Shown: in pieces, positions 35,620 through 43,960 of the stretch
How positions within the stretch are numbered: position 1 is the first letter of the stretch
How the letters are laid out: the number at the start of each line of letters is the position of its first letter
Source: Trueperella bonasi
GTDB taxonomy: Bacteria; Actinomycetota; Actinomycetes; Actinomycetales; Actinomycetaceae
DNA length: 64,000 nt
NCBI RefSeq assembly: GCF_030811535.1
Contig: NZ_JAUSQX010000001.1
Location: 682,001-746,000, forward strand
Reading direction: 5' to 3'
Notes under the pieces: generated by a model
Seen by the model: the letters and a program-made list of their open reading frames with translations, nothing else
Databases searched by the model: none
Told to the model about the DNA's origin: nothing
Program-made: the position numbers and the translations under genes

Positions 35620-36999
35620 CTAAACGAACGCAAACACGAGCCACGTCAGCAAGAATCCGGTTACACCAAATACTGTGGTTAACACGGTCCACGTACGCAA
35701 CCCATCCTTGACGCTTAGGCCGAGATACTTCGTAACGATCCAGAAGCCAGAGTCATTGATATGCGATAGTCCTAGACCACCGAAGGCAATCGCCAAAGTG
35801 ACCAACACATTCTGAGTCATGCTATATCCGGCTGCGGCAATCGGCTCAGCCAGGAGCCCCGCCGCCGTCAAAATTGCAACTGTTGCCGATCCTTGCGAGG
35901 CTCGTAAAGCAGAAGAAATCAAAAACCCTGCGAGGATAATCGGCATATTCATGGAGATCAAAGCGTCTGCGAGAGCGGTTCCAATCCCAGACTTGACGAG
36001 GACATTCGCGAAAACACCACCCGCGCCGGTAACGAACACGATCACGGCCACATCCGGCAGCGCCGAATCCAAAACCTTTCCGCGCTTTTCCAAGCTCCAA
36101 CCCATTTTTGAACCGATGACGAGATAGGCGATGATAACTCCCGTGAGCAATGCAATCGCTGACGAGCCGATCATCGACAGCCAGCGTTGAGCAGTGCTCC
36201 CCTCATCGAGAACCATGTTCCCGACAGTACCAAGCATGATCTGCAAGATCGGCAAGAGGATAAGCAGCACCACGGTGCCCGCTCCGATACTCTTAACCCG
36301 GTTTGTCATCGCGGTAGCCGTCTCCTTGACGGTTTCCCGAACCGTGAGATCCTCTGCTTTCATCGCCGGTGATTCCAAGAGGGATATCGACTCCGTACGA
36401 ACAAGCTTGGCAGCCATGTAGCCAACAATCCCAGTCAACACACAAATCGGTAGCCCGAGCACAAGCATGAGCCCGACGTCGGCACCCGTAATACCCGCAG
36501 CGGCAACGGGGCCTGGATGTGGGGGTAATGCGACGTGCACTGTCAACATGACGCCGCCAACTGGTAGACCAATCTTGAGAGGGTTGATCTTTGCCACGCG
36601 GGCAAAACCGAAGACAATCGGCGCGAGAATGATGAAACCGACGTCGAAGAACACGGGTATTCCGAGCACGAACGCGGCGGCAGTTACCGCGCCGATAACC
36701 CGTTTTTCGCCCAATGCGCGCGTAAACGAGTGCGCAAGTGCATCTGCGCCACCTGCCACCTCAATTAACCTCCCGAGCATCGCGCCCAACCCGACCACCA
36801 TCATGACCGAGCCAAGTGTGTTGCCCATACCCTCCGTCATCACGGGGACTACTTGCTCAACCGGAATCCCAGTAGCTAACGCCGTACCGACTGCCACTAG
36901 TAAGATCGCCACGAAGGCAGACATCTTGACTTTGATAACCAAAAACAGAAGAACGATGATCGCACCGATTGCGATACCCAGCAAGGCTCCAGTATTCAT
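35620..36999 (-). CDS. GntP-family gluconate/sugar-acid permease
   Basis: Permease of 459 residues with about 12-14 membrane segments and no soluble domain. The sequence PVFFDVGFIILAPIVFGFA (about residues 114-132) and VALPPHPGPVAAAG (about 155-168) are signatures of the GntP/GntT family, which imports gluconate, glycerate or tetronates with protons. The neighbouring dehydrogenase and DUF1537 kinase make a four-carbon sugar acid a better guess than gluconate. It is the last gene of the minus-strand block and probably shares control with the two genes upstream. Confidence 0.93.
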   Translation of the reverse strand: MNTGALLGIAIGAIIVLLFLVIKVKMSAFVAILLVAVGTALATGIPVEQVVPVMTEGMGNTLGSVMMVVGLGAMLGRLIEVAGGADALAHSFTRALGEKRVIGAVTAAAFVLGIPVFFDVGFIILAPIVFGFARVAKINPLKIGLPVGGVMLTVHVALPPHPGPVAAAGITGADVGLMLVLGLPICVLTGIVGYMAAKLVRTESISLLESPAMKAEDLTVRETVKETATAMTNRVKSIGAGTVVLLILLPILQIMLGTVGNMVLDEGSTAQRWLSMIGSSAIALLTGVIIAYLVIGSKMGWSLEKRGKVLDSALPDVAVIVFVTGAGGVFANVLVKSGIGTALADALISMNMPIILAGFLISSALRASQGSATVAILTAAGLLAEPIAAAGYSMTQNVLVTLAIAFGGLGLSHINDSGFWIVTKYLGLSVKDGLRTWTVLTTVFGVTGFLLTWLVFAFV

Positions 37000-37020
37000 A
37001 GCTTTGTGACCACCCTCGCT

Positions 37021-37905
37021 CTATACACGGGTATCCGGAGCAATCACATGGATAACGGAGGAATCATCCATTGCGCCCTGCCCGTTGGAGAGCCCCATCA
37101 AGTACTCCTGCTCGGCTGCAGCCGCAACAGGGACTGCGATGCCTACAGATTTGGCCGCATCCGTCACGATCCCCATATCTTTCACGAAGATGTCGAGGCG
37201 CGATTTCACCTCCGCGGTCTCTCCCTCGTAAGCCTGAATGGAACGCGGGCCGCGGTCGCCCAACATAAACGACTCAGCAGCACCGGACATCAGAGCATCC
37301 AACGCGACCTTTTGGTCAATGCCTAGCTTGCCAGCGAGTGCCAAAGCTTCGGCACCTGCCGCGATGTGCACGCCGCACAGTAGTTGATTAACCGTCTTCA
37401 TACACTGGCCCTTACCTGGCGCTTCTCCCACCCAGACGAGTTTCGAGGCCATGGCATCAAGGATCGGCTTTGCGTACTCATATTCCTCTGGGAAGGCGCC
37501 AACGGTCACAAGCAGGTCGCCCTTGCCAGCGCGGGCTGGTCCGCCCGACACCGGCGCGTCAACCAACCCGATACCCTGTTCCTTTAATTTAACCGCCACT
37601 TCCTCGACCGCTGAAACACCGATCGTGGAGGTCAACACAATTGCGGCCCCCTTTTTCATGACCGGAGCAACTCCGTCTGCGCCGTATAGCAAGTCCATGA
37701 GCTGCTCTTGATTTCGTACGGCGACCAGCACGATATCGGCGTCATCACATGCCGCACGGGCTGAGGCCGCTTGGGACACACCGCTTTGGCTGGCAAGGTC
37801 CATGCGTTCTTTGGACACGTCGAAGCCGGTCACGTCGAAGTCATTATTCAACCATTTGGCCATTTCTAGGCCCATTGCGCCTAGTCCTACTACTGCAACT
37901 TTCAT
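37021..37905 (-). CDS. 3-hydroxyisobutyrate-family dehydrogenase, threonate/tetronate type
   Basis: NAD(P)-dependent beta-hydroxyacid dehydrogenase of 294 residues. The nucleotide motif VGLGAMGLEMAKWL is at residues 6-19; the substrate loop DAPVSGGPARAGKGDLLVTVG is at about 118-138; the catalytic Lys follows in CMKTVNQLL (about 172). In operons with a DUF1537 kinase such enzymes are L-threonate or D-erythronate dehydrogenases (LtnD/DenD), which make 2-oxotetronate. AAGGAGAG stands before ATG 37905; the upstream part of the frame is noncoding. Confidence 0.9.
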   Translation of the reverse strand: MKVAVVGLGAMGLEMAKWLNNDFDVTGFDVSKERMDLASQSGVSQAASARAACDDADIVLVAVRNQEQLMDLLYGADGVAPVMKKGAAIVLTSTIGVSAVEEVAVKLKEQGIGLVDAPVSGGPARAGKGDLLVTVGAFPEEYEYAKPILDAMASKLVWVGEAPGKGQCMKTVNQLLCGVHIAAGAEALALAGKLGIDQKVALDALMSGAAESFMLGDRGPRSIQAYEGETAEVKSRLDIFVKDMGIVTDAAKSVGIAVPVAAAAEQEYLMGLSNGQGAMDDSSVIHVIAPDTRV

Positions 37906-37941
37906 TTTTCTCTCCTTTGAGCTATAAACACGTTGGGCATT

Positions 37942-37975
37942 GCTCGTGGTCATGGTGCCAGCCATGACCACGAGC
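37942..37975 (-). terminator. 14-bp perfect hairpin between the kinase and dehydrogenase genes
   Basis: GCTCGTGGTCATGG (37942-37955) and its complement (37962-37975) enclose a six-base loop ten bases past the kinase stop. No T run follows, so it may be a processing or partial-termination site that lowers expression of the two downstream genes. Confidence 0.55.
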
Positions 37976-37984
37976 TGATGAGTT

Positions 37985-39418
37985 CTACCGTGAGAGCTTG
38001 TCCACGACGTCGGCAAGCGACGTTTCACCACCAACATTTCCAGCAAACACGATGTATGGAATCCCTTGGGCGGGGCCGTCTTCGCCCGACCACAGGGACA
38101 CGATTCCAGGAAGCATGGGGCCGATGACCGTGGCGTGTCTGATTTCGAGGCCCTTCGAGGCGGTGTCTGATGAGGTGATTCCGCCCTTGGCTACGACGAA
38201 CCGCGGCGGATTCGCCTGCAGGATTCGCTTCACGACCTCGACGACGGCGGCCGAAACTTGCCGCGAAATGTCCAGTGAGCTGTCTGCGTCGTCACCTGTG
38301 ACTAGCTTGCGCGAGGTGCGGATGACGACATTACCGGAATCCAATTCTTTCGCCGCATTATTTGCGACGTCGGCAACGTGCGAATCGCGCTGATCGGCGT
38401 CGATCACCTTGGCTACGTCGATCTCAAACTCGACCGGGTCTTGCTGCTGGCGCAGGTAGTCAAGTTGCCTCGTCGTCAAACCGACGTGCGATCCGACCAC
38501 TACGAGACCACCTGCCGCGAGTTCACGGTCGCCGCGCGAGGCTTCGATTTCTTCGACGGTCAACGGCGCATGCTCATCTTGGCCAATTCGCGCCCGTACG
38601 AAAGGCGGACCAACTCGGTATACAAAGTTTGCTCCTTCAGCCTCCGCTTCGATCAGCGCCAGCGCCAAAAGTCTGAGATCATCTTCGGTCACGATGTCGG
38701 CCACAATCACGCCGCCGTCACGCACCTCGGCCAGTTTATCTACGACCGCATTCCTGTCAGTTCGCAGCATCTCCAAGTCGATAACGCCGACGGAATCGGC
38801 AGTTACATCGCCCGCCGTCTTTTCTTCAACCCATTCGGGCAAGCTGGAAGATTGGTACCCAAAAGTTGCATCCTTAGCGAATTCCGTTTGCCCTACGGGC
38901 ACAAAGCCCTCATCTTCGGAACCCGCGTAGTGTACCCCGCCGATGGTGATTCGGCCGGCGTCGCCGAAAGCGGGAACAACCACGATTCCATCCGCTTGCT
39001 TTCCAGTTGCAGTCTCGAGTTCTTCCGAGATAGTAAGTGGTTCGAGCGGGAAGTGTCCGCGCAAGGTTGAGTCCGATCGGGAGACGAATGCCACTTTCGT
39101 GTCCGTTTCATCTGCGGCTGCTAGAGCAGCGCGCACGGCTTCACGGTTGACGCACTCGGCATCGCTGGGTGCCAGCGATCGCGAATTTATCATTACGTAA
39201 ACCGCAGACTTGCCAGTTAAAAACGCCCAGGCGAAGTCTTCTTTTTCCCAACGTGTAAGTACTGGCAGATCGGATACCGACTGCGTTCCTGTCGGATCGT
39301 CGTCGAGCACCACATAGACAATGCTTTCCCCTGCCCGCTCTCGCGCTTCTTGGACTTGCTCGGCGGATACGCTGACATCATCTGGATAGCCAGCCAAAAG
39401 TTCCTGTATAGTTTTCAT
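37985..39418 (-). CDS. Four-carbon acid sugar kinase (DUF1537, OtnK/DtnK type)
   Basis: Kinase for 3-oxotetronate or threonate, 477 residues, two domains. The N-terminal domain opens with the family motif VVLDDDPTGTQSV (about residues 35-47) and has SRSDSTLRGHF (about 111-121). The C-terminal nucleotide domain has the Gly-rich FVVAKGGITSSDTA (about 399-412) and GIPYIVFAGNVGG (about 450-462). In described pathways the product is then decarboxylated or epimerised to a glycolytic triose. No such aldolase-like partner (OtnC) or isomerase (OtnI) is in this cluster. Confidence 0.93.
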   Translation of the reverse strand: MKTIQELLAGYPDDVSVSAEQVQEARERAGESIVYVVLDDDPTGTQSVSDLPVLTRWEKEDFAWAFLTGKSAVYVMINSRSLAPSDAECVNREAVRAALAAADETDTKVAFVSRSDSTLRGHFPLEPLTISEELETATGKQADGIVVVPAFGDAGRITIGGVHYAGSEDEGFVPVGQTEFAKDATFGYQSSSLPEWVEEKTAGDVTADSVGVIDLEMLRTDRNAVVDKLAEVRDGGVIVADIVTEDDLRLLALALIEAEAEGANFVYRVGPPFVRARIGQDEHAPLTVEEIEASRGDRELAAGGLVVVGSHVGLTTRQLDYLRQQQDPVEFEIDVAKVIDADQRDSHVADVANNAAKELDSGNVVIRTSRKLVTGDDADSSLDISRQVSAAVVEVVKRILQANPPRFVVAKGGITSSDTASKGLEIRHATVIGPMLPGIVSLWSGEDGPAQGIPYIVFAGNVGGETSLADVVDKLSR

Positions 39419-39435
39419 AACACCCCTTTGTGCTC

Positions 39436-39450
39436 AGACCTCTGAGGTCT
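39436..39450. promoter_or_regulatory. Perfect 15-bp palindromic operator upstream of the kinase gene
   Basis: AGACCTC-T-GAGGTCT is a 7-1-7 palindrome that lies 18 bases before the kinase start. It is a strong candidate site for the GntR regulator encoded next to it. I see no second copy upstream of the SDR gene. Confidence 0.6.
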
Positions 39451-39566
39451 TGAAGTTAGGCTACGCGGTATCAAACTGCTTGGCAAGCAATTTCGCAAAG
39501 TGAATCGGCCATCAGCGCGATATCGCACCGAGTTCCACGCAGATGTAGGCGCGGGTGGTACTGGGT

Positions 39567-40259
39567 TTAAATGAGCTCGAGGTCTTCTCTCGTTTGAGTC
39601 ATATGCGCGCGCATCGCTTCCTTCGCAGCAGCCGCATCACCAGCCGCAATTGCTTTGTAGATCGCCACATGGTGGCCGCGCGCCCGTTGCCTGACCTCTC
39701 GGATCGACGTCGTTTCCCGCCTTGAGCGCATCAGCGGCGAGTGGAGAGCCACCATGATCGATCTGAGAAAGGGATTTCCCGAAGCTTCCACTATCGCATT
39801 GTGGAATGCAATATCCGCAACGAGCGCGCCTTCGATGTCCCCCAAACTTTCCGCCAAATCGAATTGCTCAAGGTGCAAGCGCATCGCTACCAGATCATCT
39901 TCGGTTCGATTTTCGGCGGCTAAACCGCAGGCACCGACCTCGAGCATTCGGCGGATCTCAATGAGTTGCTGACCTAATTTTCGTGGCTCGGTGGTCTTCC
40001 CCAACACCTCAACGATCGTGGCAAGATCGGTCCAGTCGCTCATCGGAGCGACATAGGTTCCCCGGCCATGCACGACGCTCAAAACACCGCGGTCTTTGAG
40101 CACTCTGACTGCTTCGCGCATGGTTAGCCGAGAAACACCGAGTATCTCAGCTAGATCTGCCTCCGGCGGTAACGCATCGCACTCTTGGAACTCCCCCGTA
40201 GCTATCCGATCAATGATTTGTTCAACTGCGAGTGCGCTCAGGCTTTTACTCATGTTCAT
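39567..40259 (-). CDS. GntR-family regulator, FadR/FCD subgroup
   Basis: Regulator of 230 residues. The winged helix has LPPEADLAEILGVSRLTMREAVRVL (about residues 30-54) and the wing GRGTYVAP (about 66-73). The FCD domain has metal-type residues DIAFHNAIVEASGN (about 149-162) and the final H of RGHHVAIYKAI. It shares direction with the sugar-acid genes and is likely their local regulator. The ATG at 40253 is a possible shorter start. Confidence 0.92.
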   Translation of the reverse strand: MNMSKSLSALAVEQIIDRIATGEFQECDALPPEADLAEILGVSRLTMREAVRVLKDRGVLSVVHGRGTYVAPMSDWTDLATIVEVLGKTTEPRKLGQQLIEIRRMLEVGACGLAAENRTEDDLVAMRLHLEQFDLAESLGDIEGALVADIAFHNAIVEASGNPFLRSIMVALHSPLMRSRRETTSIREVRQRARGHHVAIYKAIAAGDAAAAKEAMRAHMTQTREDLELI

Positions 40260-40373
40260 AGCCTACGCCACTCAATTCTACCAACATGAGACGTAAGTAG
40301 AGCAGGATCGGCTTTGACTACTCAATAATTAACCCTGACCCGCACCAGTAGCCGGATATCACATCAGAAAGTG

Positions 40374-40396
40374 GCTCCGGGCACGATGCCCAGAGC
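40374..40396 (-). terminator. Weak hairpin after the SDR gene
   Basis: GCTCcGGGC and GCCCaGAGC pair over eight bases with one mismatch, around five bases, 24 bases past the SDR stop. No T run. Confidence 0.35.
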
Positions 40397-40419
40397 GACT
40401 CAGTGAGGCGTGCGTATCA

Positions 40420-41229
40420 CTACTTATTTGAGTAACCGCCATCCACCTCAAGGGTTGTACCTGTAACGAAAGAAGATAAATCGGAAGCGAGCCACAAGTA
40501 TGTCTTCGCGATCTCAGCTGGGCGTCCGAAGCGCCCAAGCATGGATAATTCTTTCGCGTACTCTTCAGCGTCTAAGCCGAACTCTTCGATTGCGCCACGC
40601 AACATCGGTGTATCAATAGCTCCTGGCGCAACAGCATTGACCCGAATTCCGTATGGTGAGTAGTCCAGCGCCGCTTGTTTTGTTAGGCCGATCACCCCAT
40701 GCTTGGCAGTCACATACGCAGGGGTGCCCGGCTGGGGCCGGATACCGGAAACTGACGAGGTGTTGATGATCGATCCGCCGTCACCCTGTTCCATCATCTG
40801 CTTTAGTTCGTACTTCAAACACAGTGCAACACCACGTAGATCTACACTCATAACTGCATCGAAAGCATCGATATCCATTTCGGACAGGCGGTTATTATCG
40901 GGCGTGCGAGCTGCATTGTTGATTGCAACATCAAGCCGGCCATAGCGCTCAACAGTGAATTCAACCATCGCCTTAACTTGTTCCTCGTTAGATACGTCAA
41001 CCTTGAAGAATGAGGCTTCCCCGCCTGATCGTTTGATCTTATCGACGACTTCAGGGCCGGTTTCATCATTAAAATCAGCGACGACGACGCGCGCGCCAGC
41101 CTCGCCGAAAATTTCAGCGGCCGAAGCGCCCATGCCCTGACCAGCTCCAGTGATAATGACCGCCATGTTTTCAACGGAAAAGAGACTGTAAATCGCGCGT
41201 AGCGCGCGGACGTGAGGGACTACTGACAT
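40420..41229 (-). CDS. Short-chain dehydrogenase/reductase (SDR)
   Basis: Classical NAD(P) SDR of 269 residues. The cofactor motif TGAGQGMG is at about residues 28-35; the NNA stabilising motif (NNAARTPD) at about 106; the catalytic Ser in NTSSVSGI (about 157), and YVTAK with the catalytic Tyr and Lys (about 172-176). It has no closer identity by eye than glucose dehydrogenase/acyl-carrier reductase-like. AAGGAG stands before ATG 41229. It may be the first gene of the sugar-acid cluster, but a short hairpin and 160 bases separate it from the regulator. Confidence 0.9.
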   Translation of the reverse strand: MSVVPHVRALRAIYSLFSVENMAVIITGAGQGMGASAAEIFGEAGARVVVADFNDETGPEVVDKIKRSGGEASFFKVDVSNEEQVKAMVEFTVERYGRLDVAINNAARTPDNNRLSEMDIDAFDAVMSVDLRGVALCLKYELKQMMEQGDGGSIINTSSVSGIRPQPGTPAYVTAKHGVIGLTKQAALDYSPYGIRVNAVAPGAIDTPMLRGAIEEFGLDAEEYAKELSMLGRFGRPAEIAKTYLWLASDLSSFVTGTTLEVDGGYSNK

Positions 41230-41387
41230 TTTTTCTCCTTAAACAGGGCCGCTCCTTTGCGGCACCGATGTCAACCATTGTAGCCCGCGCCCATGACTAG
41301 AGGGACCATTTTCCGCACTCGTTCACCGAAAATAGCGCCCCAGACTACCTTGCTTTTCAAGCCACGCATACGGTCAGGGGCAAGCGA

Positions 41388-41420
41388 GGGGGCGAGGCCG
41401 CTATTCGCAGCCTCGCCCCC
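41388..41420. terminator. 11-bp GC-rich hairpin after the Bax-inhibitor gene
   Basis: GGGGGCGAGGC (41388-41398) and GCCTCGCCCCC (41410-41420) pair perfectly around 11 bases, 32 bases past the Bax-inhibitor stop on the minus strand. No T run. It would insulate that gene from the SDR gene. Confidence 0.6.
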
Positions 41421-41451
41421 AAGCACGAGTACACCTTAGTTAAGCGAACCT

Positions 41452-42369
41452 TTAGTCACGCCCATAGAGAATCGCGATAATGCGGAGCACCTCGATGTAG
41501 ATCCACAGGATTGTCATAACGATGGCAATGCCCGTCGTCCACGCGAACTCCTTCGGAGCGCCGTTTTCGATAGCGATGTTGATGTCCTCAAAATCGGCCA
41601 CAAGCATGTAAGCCGCAACGAGAATCATCACGGCGCCGAGAATAACGCCGAGCGGAATGCCGGCAATCTCATATCCACGCATTCCCCATGCCTGGTTGTC
41701 AAACACGCCGAACAGCATGAGGACAATATTCACCAAGGAGAACACGAGGTAGCCCAGCATGATGACGAGAACGATCTTGCGCCCCTTCGACGAGGTCCGC
41801 ACCGCACCCGAATAGTGAAGCGCGTACGTCACGCCCACAATGATCGCGGTTGCCAAGATCGTCTGGAAGGCAATACCTGGGATGACCTGTTCAAAGGCCG
41901 CCGTGATCGCACCAAGAGCGACACCCTCGAGCACCGAGTAGGCAATCGCTAGACCGGGCTTGACCATGCGCTGGAACGGCATCACCAAACCGACCACGAA
42001 AGCTGCTACCACCGTGGCAATAGCGACAGGCATCCACAGCGCCGGCGGCAGGAGTACCGCGGTTGCTACACCAGAAATAATAGCCAACCCCAAAAGGATG
42101 CCCACCTTATTGAGGGCGTCCTGGTAAGTCATCCGCCCGTCGTCGGCATAAGGCGAACCGTAAGACTGGAAGGCTCCCTGCTGGTACTGATTTGCCTGGT
42201 ACTGGCCCGAGTAAGTCTCGTATTGCTGAGCGTAGTTCTGCTGATCAGGATACCCATAGCCAGCTTGGCCCGACTGCTCGTATCCCTGTTGAAAGCCCTG
42301 CGGCGCCTGGTTGGGGCGGCGCTGGCCTGCCTTGAAGTACGGATTATTGCTAATAATCGGATTGCTCAA
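41452..42369 (-). CDS. Bax inhibitor-1 / YccA family membrane protein
   Basis: Seven-segment membrane protein of 305 residues. The UPF0005 core starts near residue 95 and shows the typical run of short hydrophobic helices, with the last at about 275-295. Residues 20-75 are very rich in Gln, Tyr and Gly (QQGYEQSGQAGYGYPDQQNY style) and are predicted to be disordered and cytoplasmic. The TTG at 42369 is chosen because AAGGAGG lies five bases before it; the longer ATG at 42414 has no ribosome site. Function in bacteria is uncertain (perhaps calcium leak or protease control). Confidence 0.9.
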   Translation of the reverse strand: MSNPIISNNPYFKAGQRRPNQAPQGFQQGYEQSGQAGYGYPDQQNYAQQYETYSGQYQANQYQQGAFQSYGSPYADDGRMTYQDALNKVGILLGLAIISGVATAVLLPPALWMPVAIATVVAAFVVGLVMPFQRMVKPGLAIAYSVLEGVALGAITAAFEQVIPGIAFQTILATAIIVGVTYALHYSGAVRTSSKGRKIVLVIMLGYLVFSLVNIVLMLFGVFDNQAWGMRGYEIAGIPLGVILGAVMILVAAYMLVADFEDINIAIENGAPKEFAWTTGIAIVMTILWIYIEVLRIIAILYGRD

Positions 42370-42559
42370 TGGAGCCTCCTTGTCACTCACGCCGCATACA
42401 CGGCACATTCGCACACCATCCTAGCCGAGCCATCACTGATCACAAGGGCTCAGCCTCACAAATTTCCCGCTGGGATTAAATTCTGCCGCCACGGGACCAA
42501 TACAAAACTTGGGACGTAAGGCTCAGGTGGGACATGGCCCACAGCTTTCCTCTCCTACG

Positions 42560-43242
42560 ATGCGCTACATTGTTGGCCTTGATAACCCGACGAAAGGCCG
42601 CGCCCTTATCTGCGGAACGGAATATTCCATGCTGCGCTCACCACTGACGACAGTTGGCGCACTGCTTGACGGCAAGGCTTTCCACCCCAAGCGCACGGCA
42701 CGCCAGCATCTGCGGATCGTTGCGGCTACCCATGGTTTTCCCATGTCACGTGCAGACGAGGTGATGGATCTAACCGGAATTTCCAGCCTCGCCAAGAAAA
42801 AGGTGGCGATTTTTCGCTTGGCATGAGCCAGCGCCTTGGGATAGCGACGGCGTTGCTTGGCGATCCCCAAGTCCTGATTTTCGATGAGCCGGTTAACGGT
42901 CTGGATCCCGACGGCGTGCGAGTTCGCGTCCAGGGCCCCGACATGGATGGCATTCGTTCCGCGCTTCAAAAGGCGGGCTGGGTGGTCAACAATATTCAAC
43001 CGAACCAGGGATTCCCCACCGGTGCTTTCGAAGTGCCCGGCGCCGAACGAGAAGTCATCGGCAACCTGCTCTTTACGCGCGGGGTTGAACTGCACGAGCT
43101 CACTGAATTGCACTCCTCACTCGAGGACGTGTTTATGCAACTCACCGCAGATTCCGTCGAGTACTTGACGGGTGGCACCGCTCAAGAGCCGCCTATCGCA
43201 CCGTCATTCGATCCATCTGCACACGACGAGCCGTTGAACTAA
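42560..43242 (+). pseudogene. ABC transporter ATPase, truncated and frameshifted
   Basis: The first frame begins at a sequence (MRYIVGLDNPTKGRALI) that corresponds to the residues just after Walker A in an ABC exporter ATPase, so the first ~40 residues with the P-loop are gone. At 42823-42826 the frame shifts: ...[11 protein letters not shown] stops and [31 protein letters not shown] (signature end and Walker B) continues in another frame. Soon after the D-loop, the H-loop region is missing too ([10 protein letters not shown]). Three separate lesions make it a clear pseudogene. Its likely partner permease follows at 43,273. Confidence 0.85.
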
Positions 43243-43272
43243 ACACCGCTGAACTAGATAAAGGGAGAAGAT

Positions 43273-43771
43273 ATGACTACTTCGGAAGCTCTCGCAACGT
43301 TCGCGGGCTTATCTGGCGAAGGTCGGTGCGGTGGCTATCGTCGTCGTTGCTTACGCTGTGATAGCGATCGCGCTTGGCTGGCTGGTTGCCACGTTGAAAC
43401 GCAATAATTTTGATGCGTTCACCGGTGGTGTGACACCCTATGCGGGCACGGTGGGATCGATTTTAGCGATCGGCCTTGTGGCGTGCGGATTTGGATACCT
43501 TCTGCGGTCGACGGCCGGCTCGATCGCGTTGGTTGTGGGCTTGGTATACATGATCGACCTGCTGACCCTCATTCCGCAGACATTCTTCCGTGAAACCTTC
43601 GCGCAGCTCACGCCATCTTCCCTCATGTCCACGGCAACACTTAACGATTTCGCTATAGCTCATCCCAACCCCCTCTTCGACAGGCCTTGGACCGCGTTAG
43701 CAATCCTGTTCGGATACGCGCTAGCCGTGTTGCTCATCGGCTGGCTGGCATACCGCAAGCGGGACATTTAG
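43273..43771 (+). pseudogene. ABC-2 permease remnant, frameshifted
   Basis: GGGAGAAG precedes ATG 43273, but that frame loses its sense by about 43320. The neighbouring frame then gives AKVGAVAIVVVAYAVIAIALGWL and continues to 43771 with four to five hydrophobic segments and a YRKRDI end typical of ABC-2 permeases. Most of the N-terminal half is missing. With the preceding gene it forms a dead exporter operon. Confidence 0.75.
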
Positions 43772-43839
43772 TCCGGTAGCTACCGCACTACTCCATTTCG
43801 ACCCCGTCTGGGACTCCCCCTGGTACCGGGATAAAATCA

Positions 43840-43871
43840 AACCGGGCCTAGCTTGAGTGCTAGGCCCGGTT
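43840..43871. terminator. 13-bp perfect hairpin terminator
   Basis: AACCGGGCCTAGC (43840-43852) and GCTAGGCCCGGTT (43859-43871) enclose TTGAGT. It lies between the permease remnant and the convergent MFS gene and could end both. The strong stem is intact although the upstream genes are dead. Confidence 0.75.
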
Positions 43872-43960
43872 CACGCTCGTAAGAAGATACGCCACAAGGA
43901 GACGCTCAAAGCGTCTACTTGCGCTGCATGCAGCCAACGATGACGAGTGCTTTCGCACGG

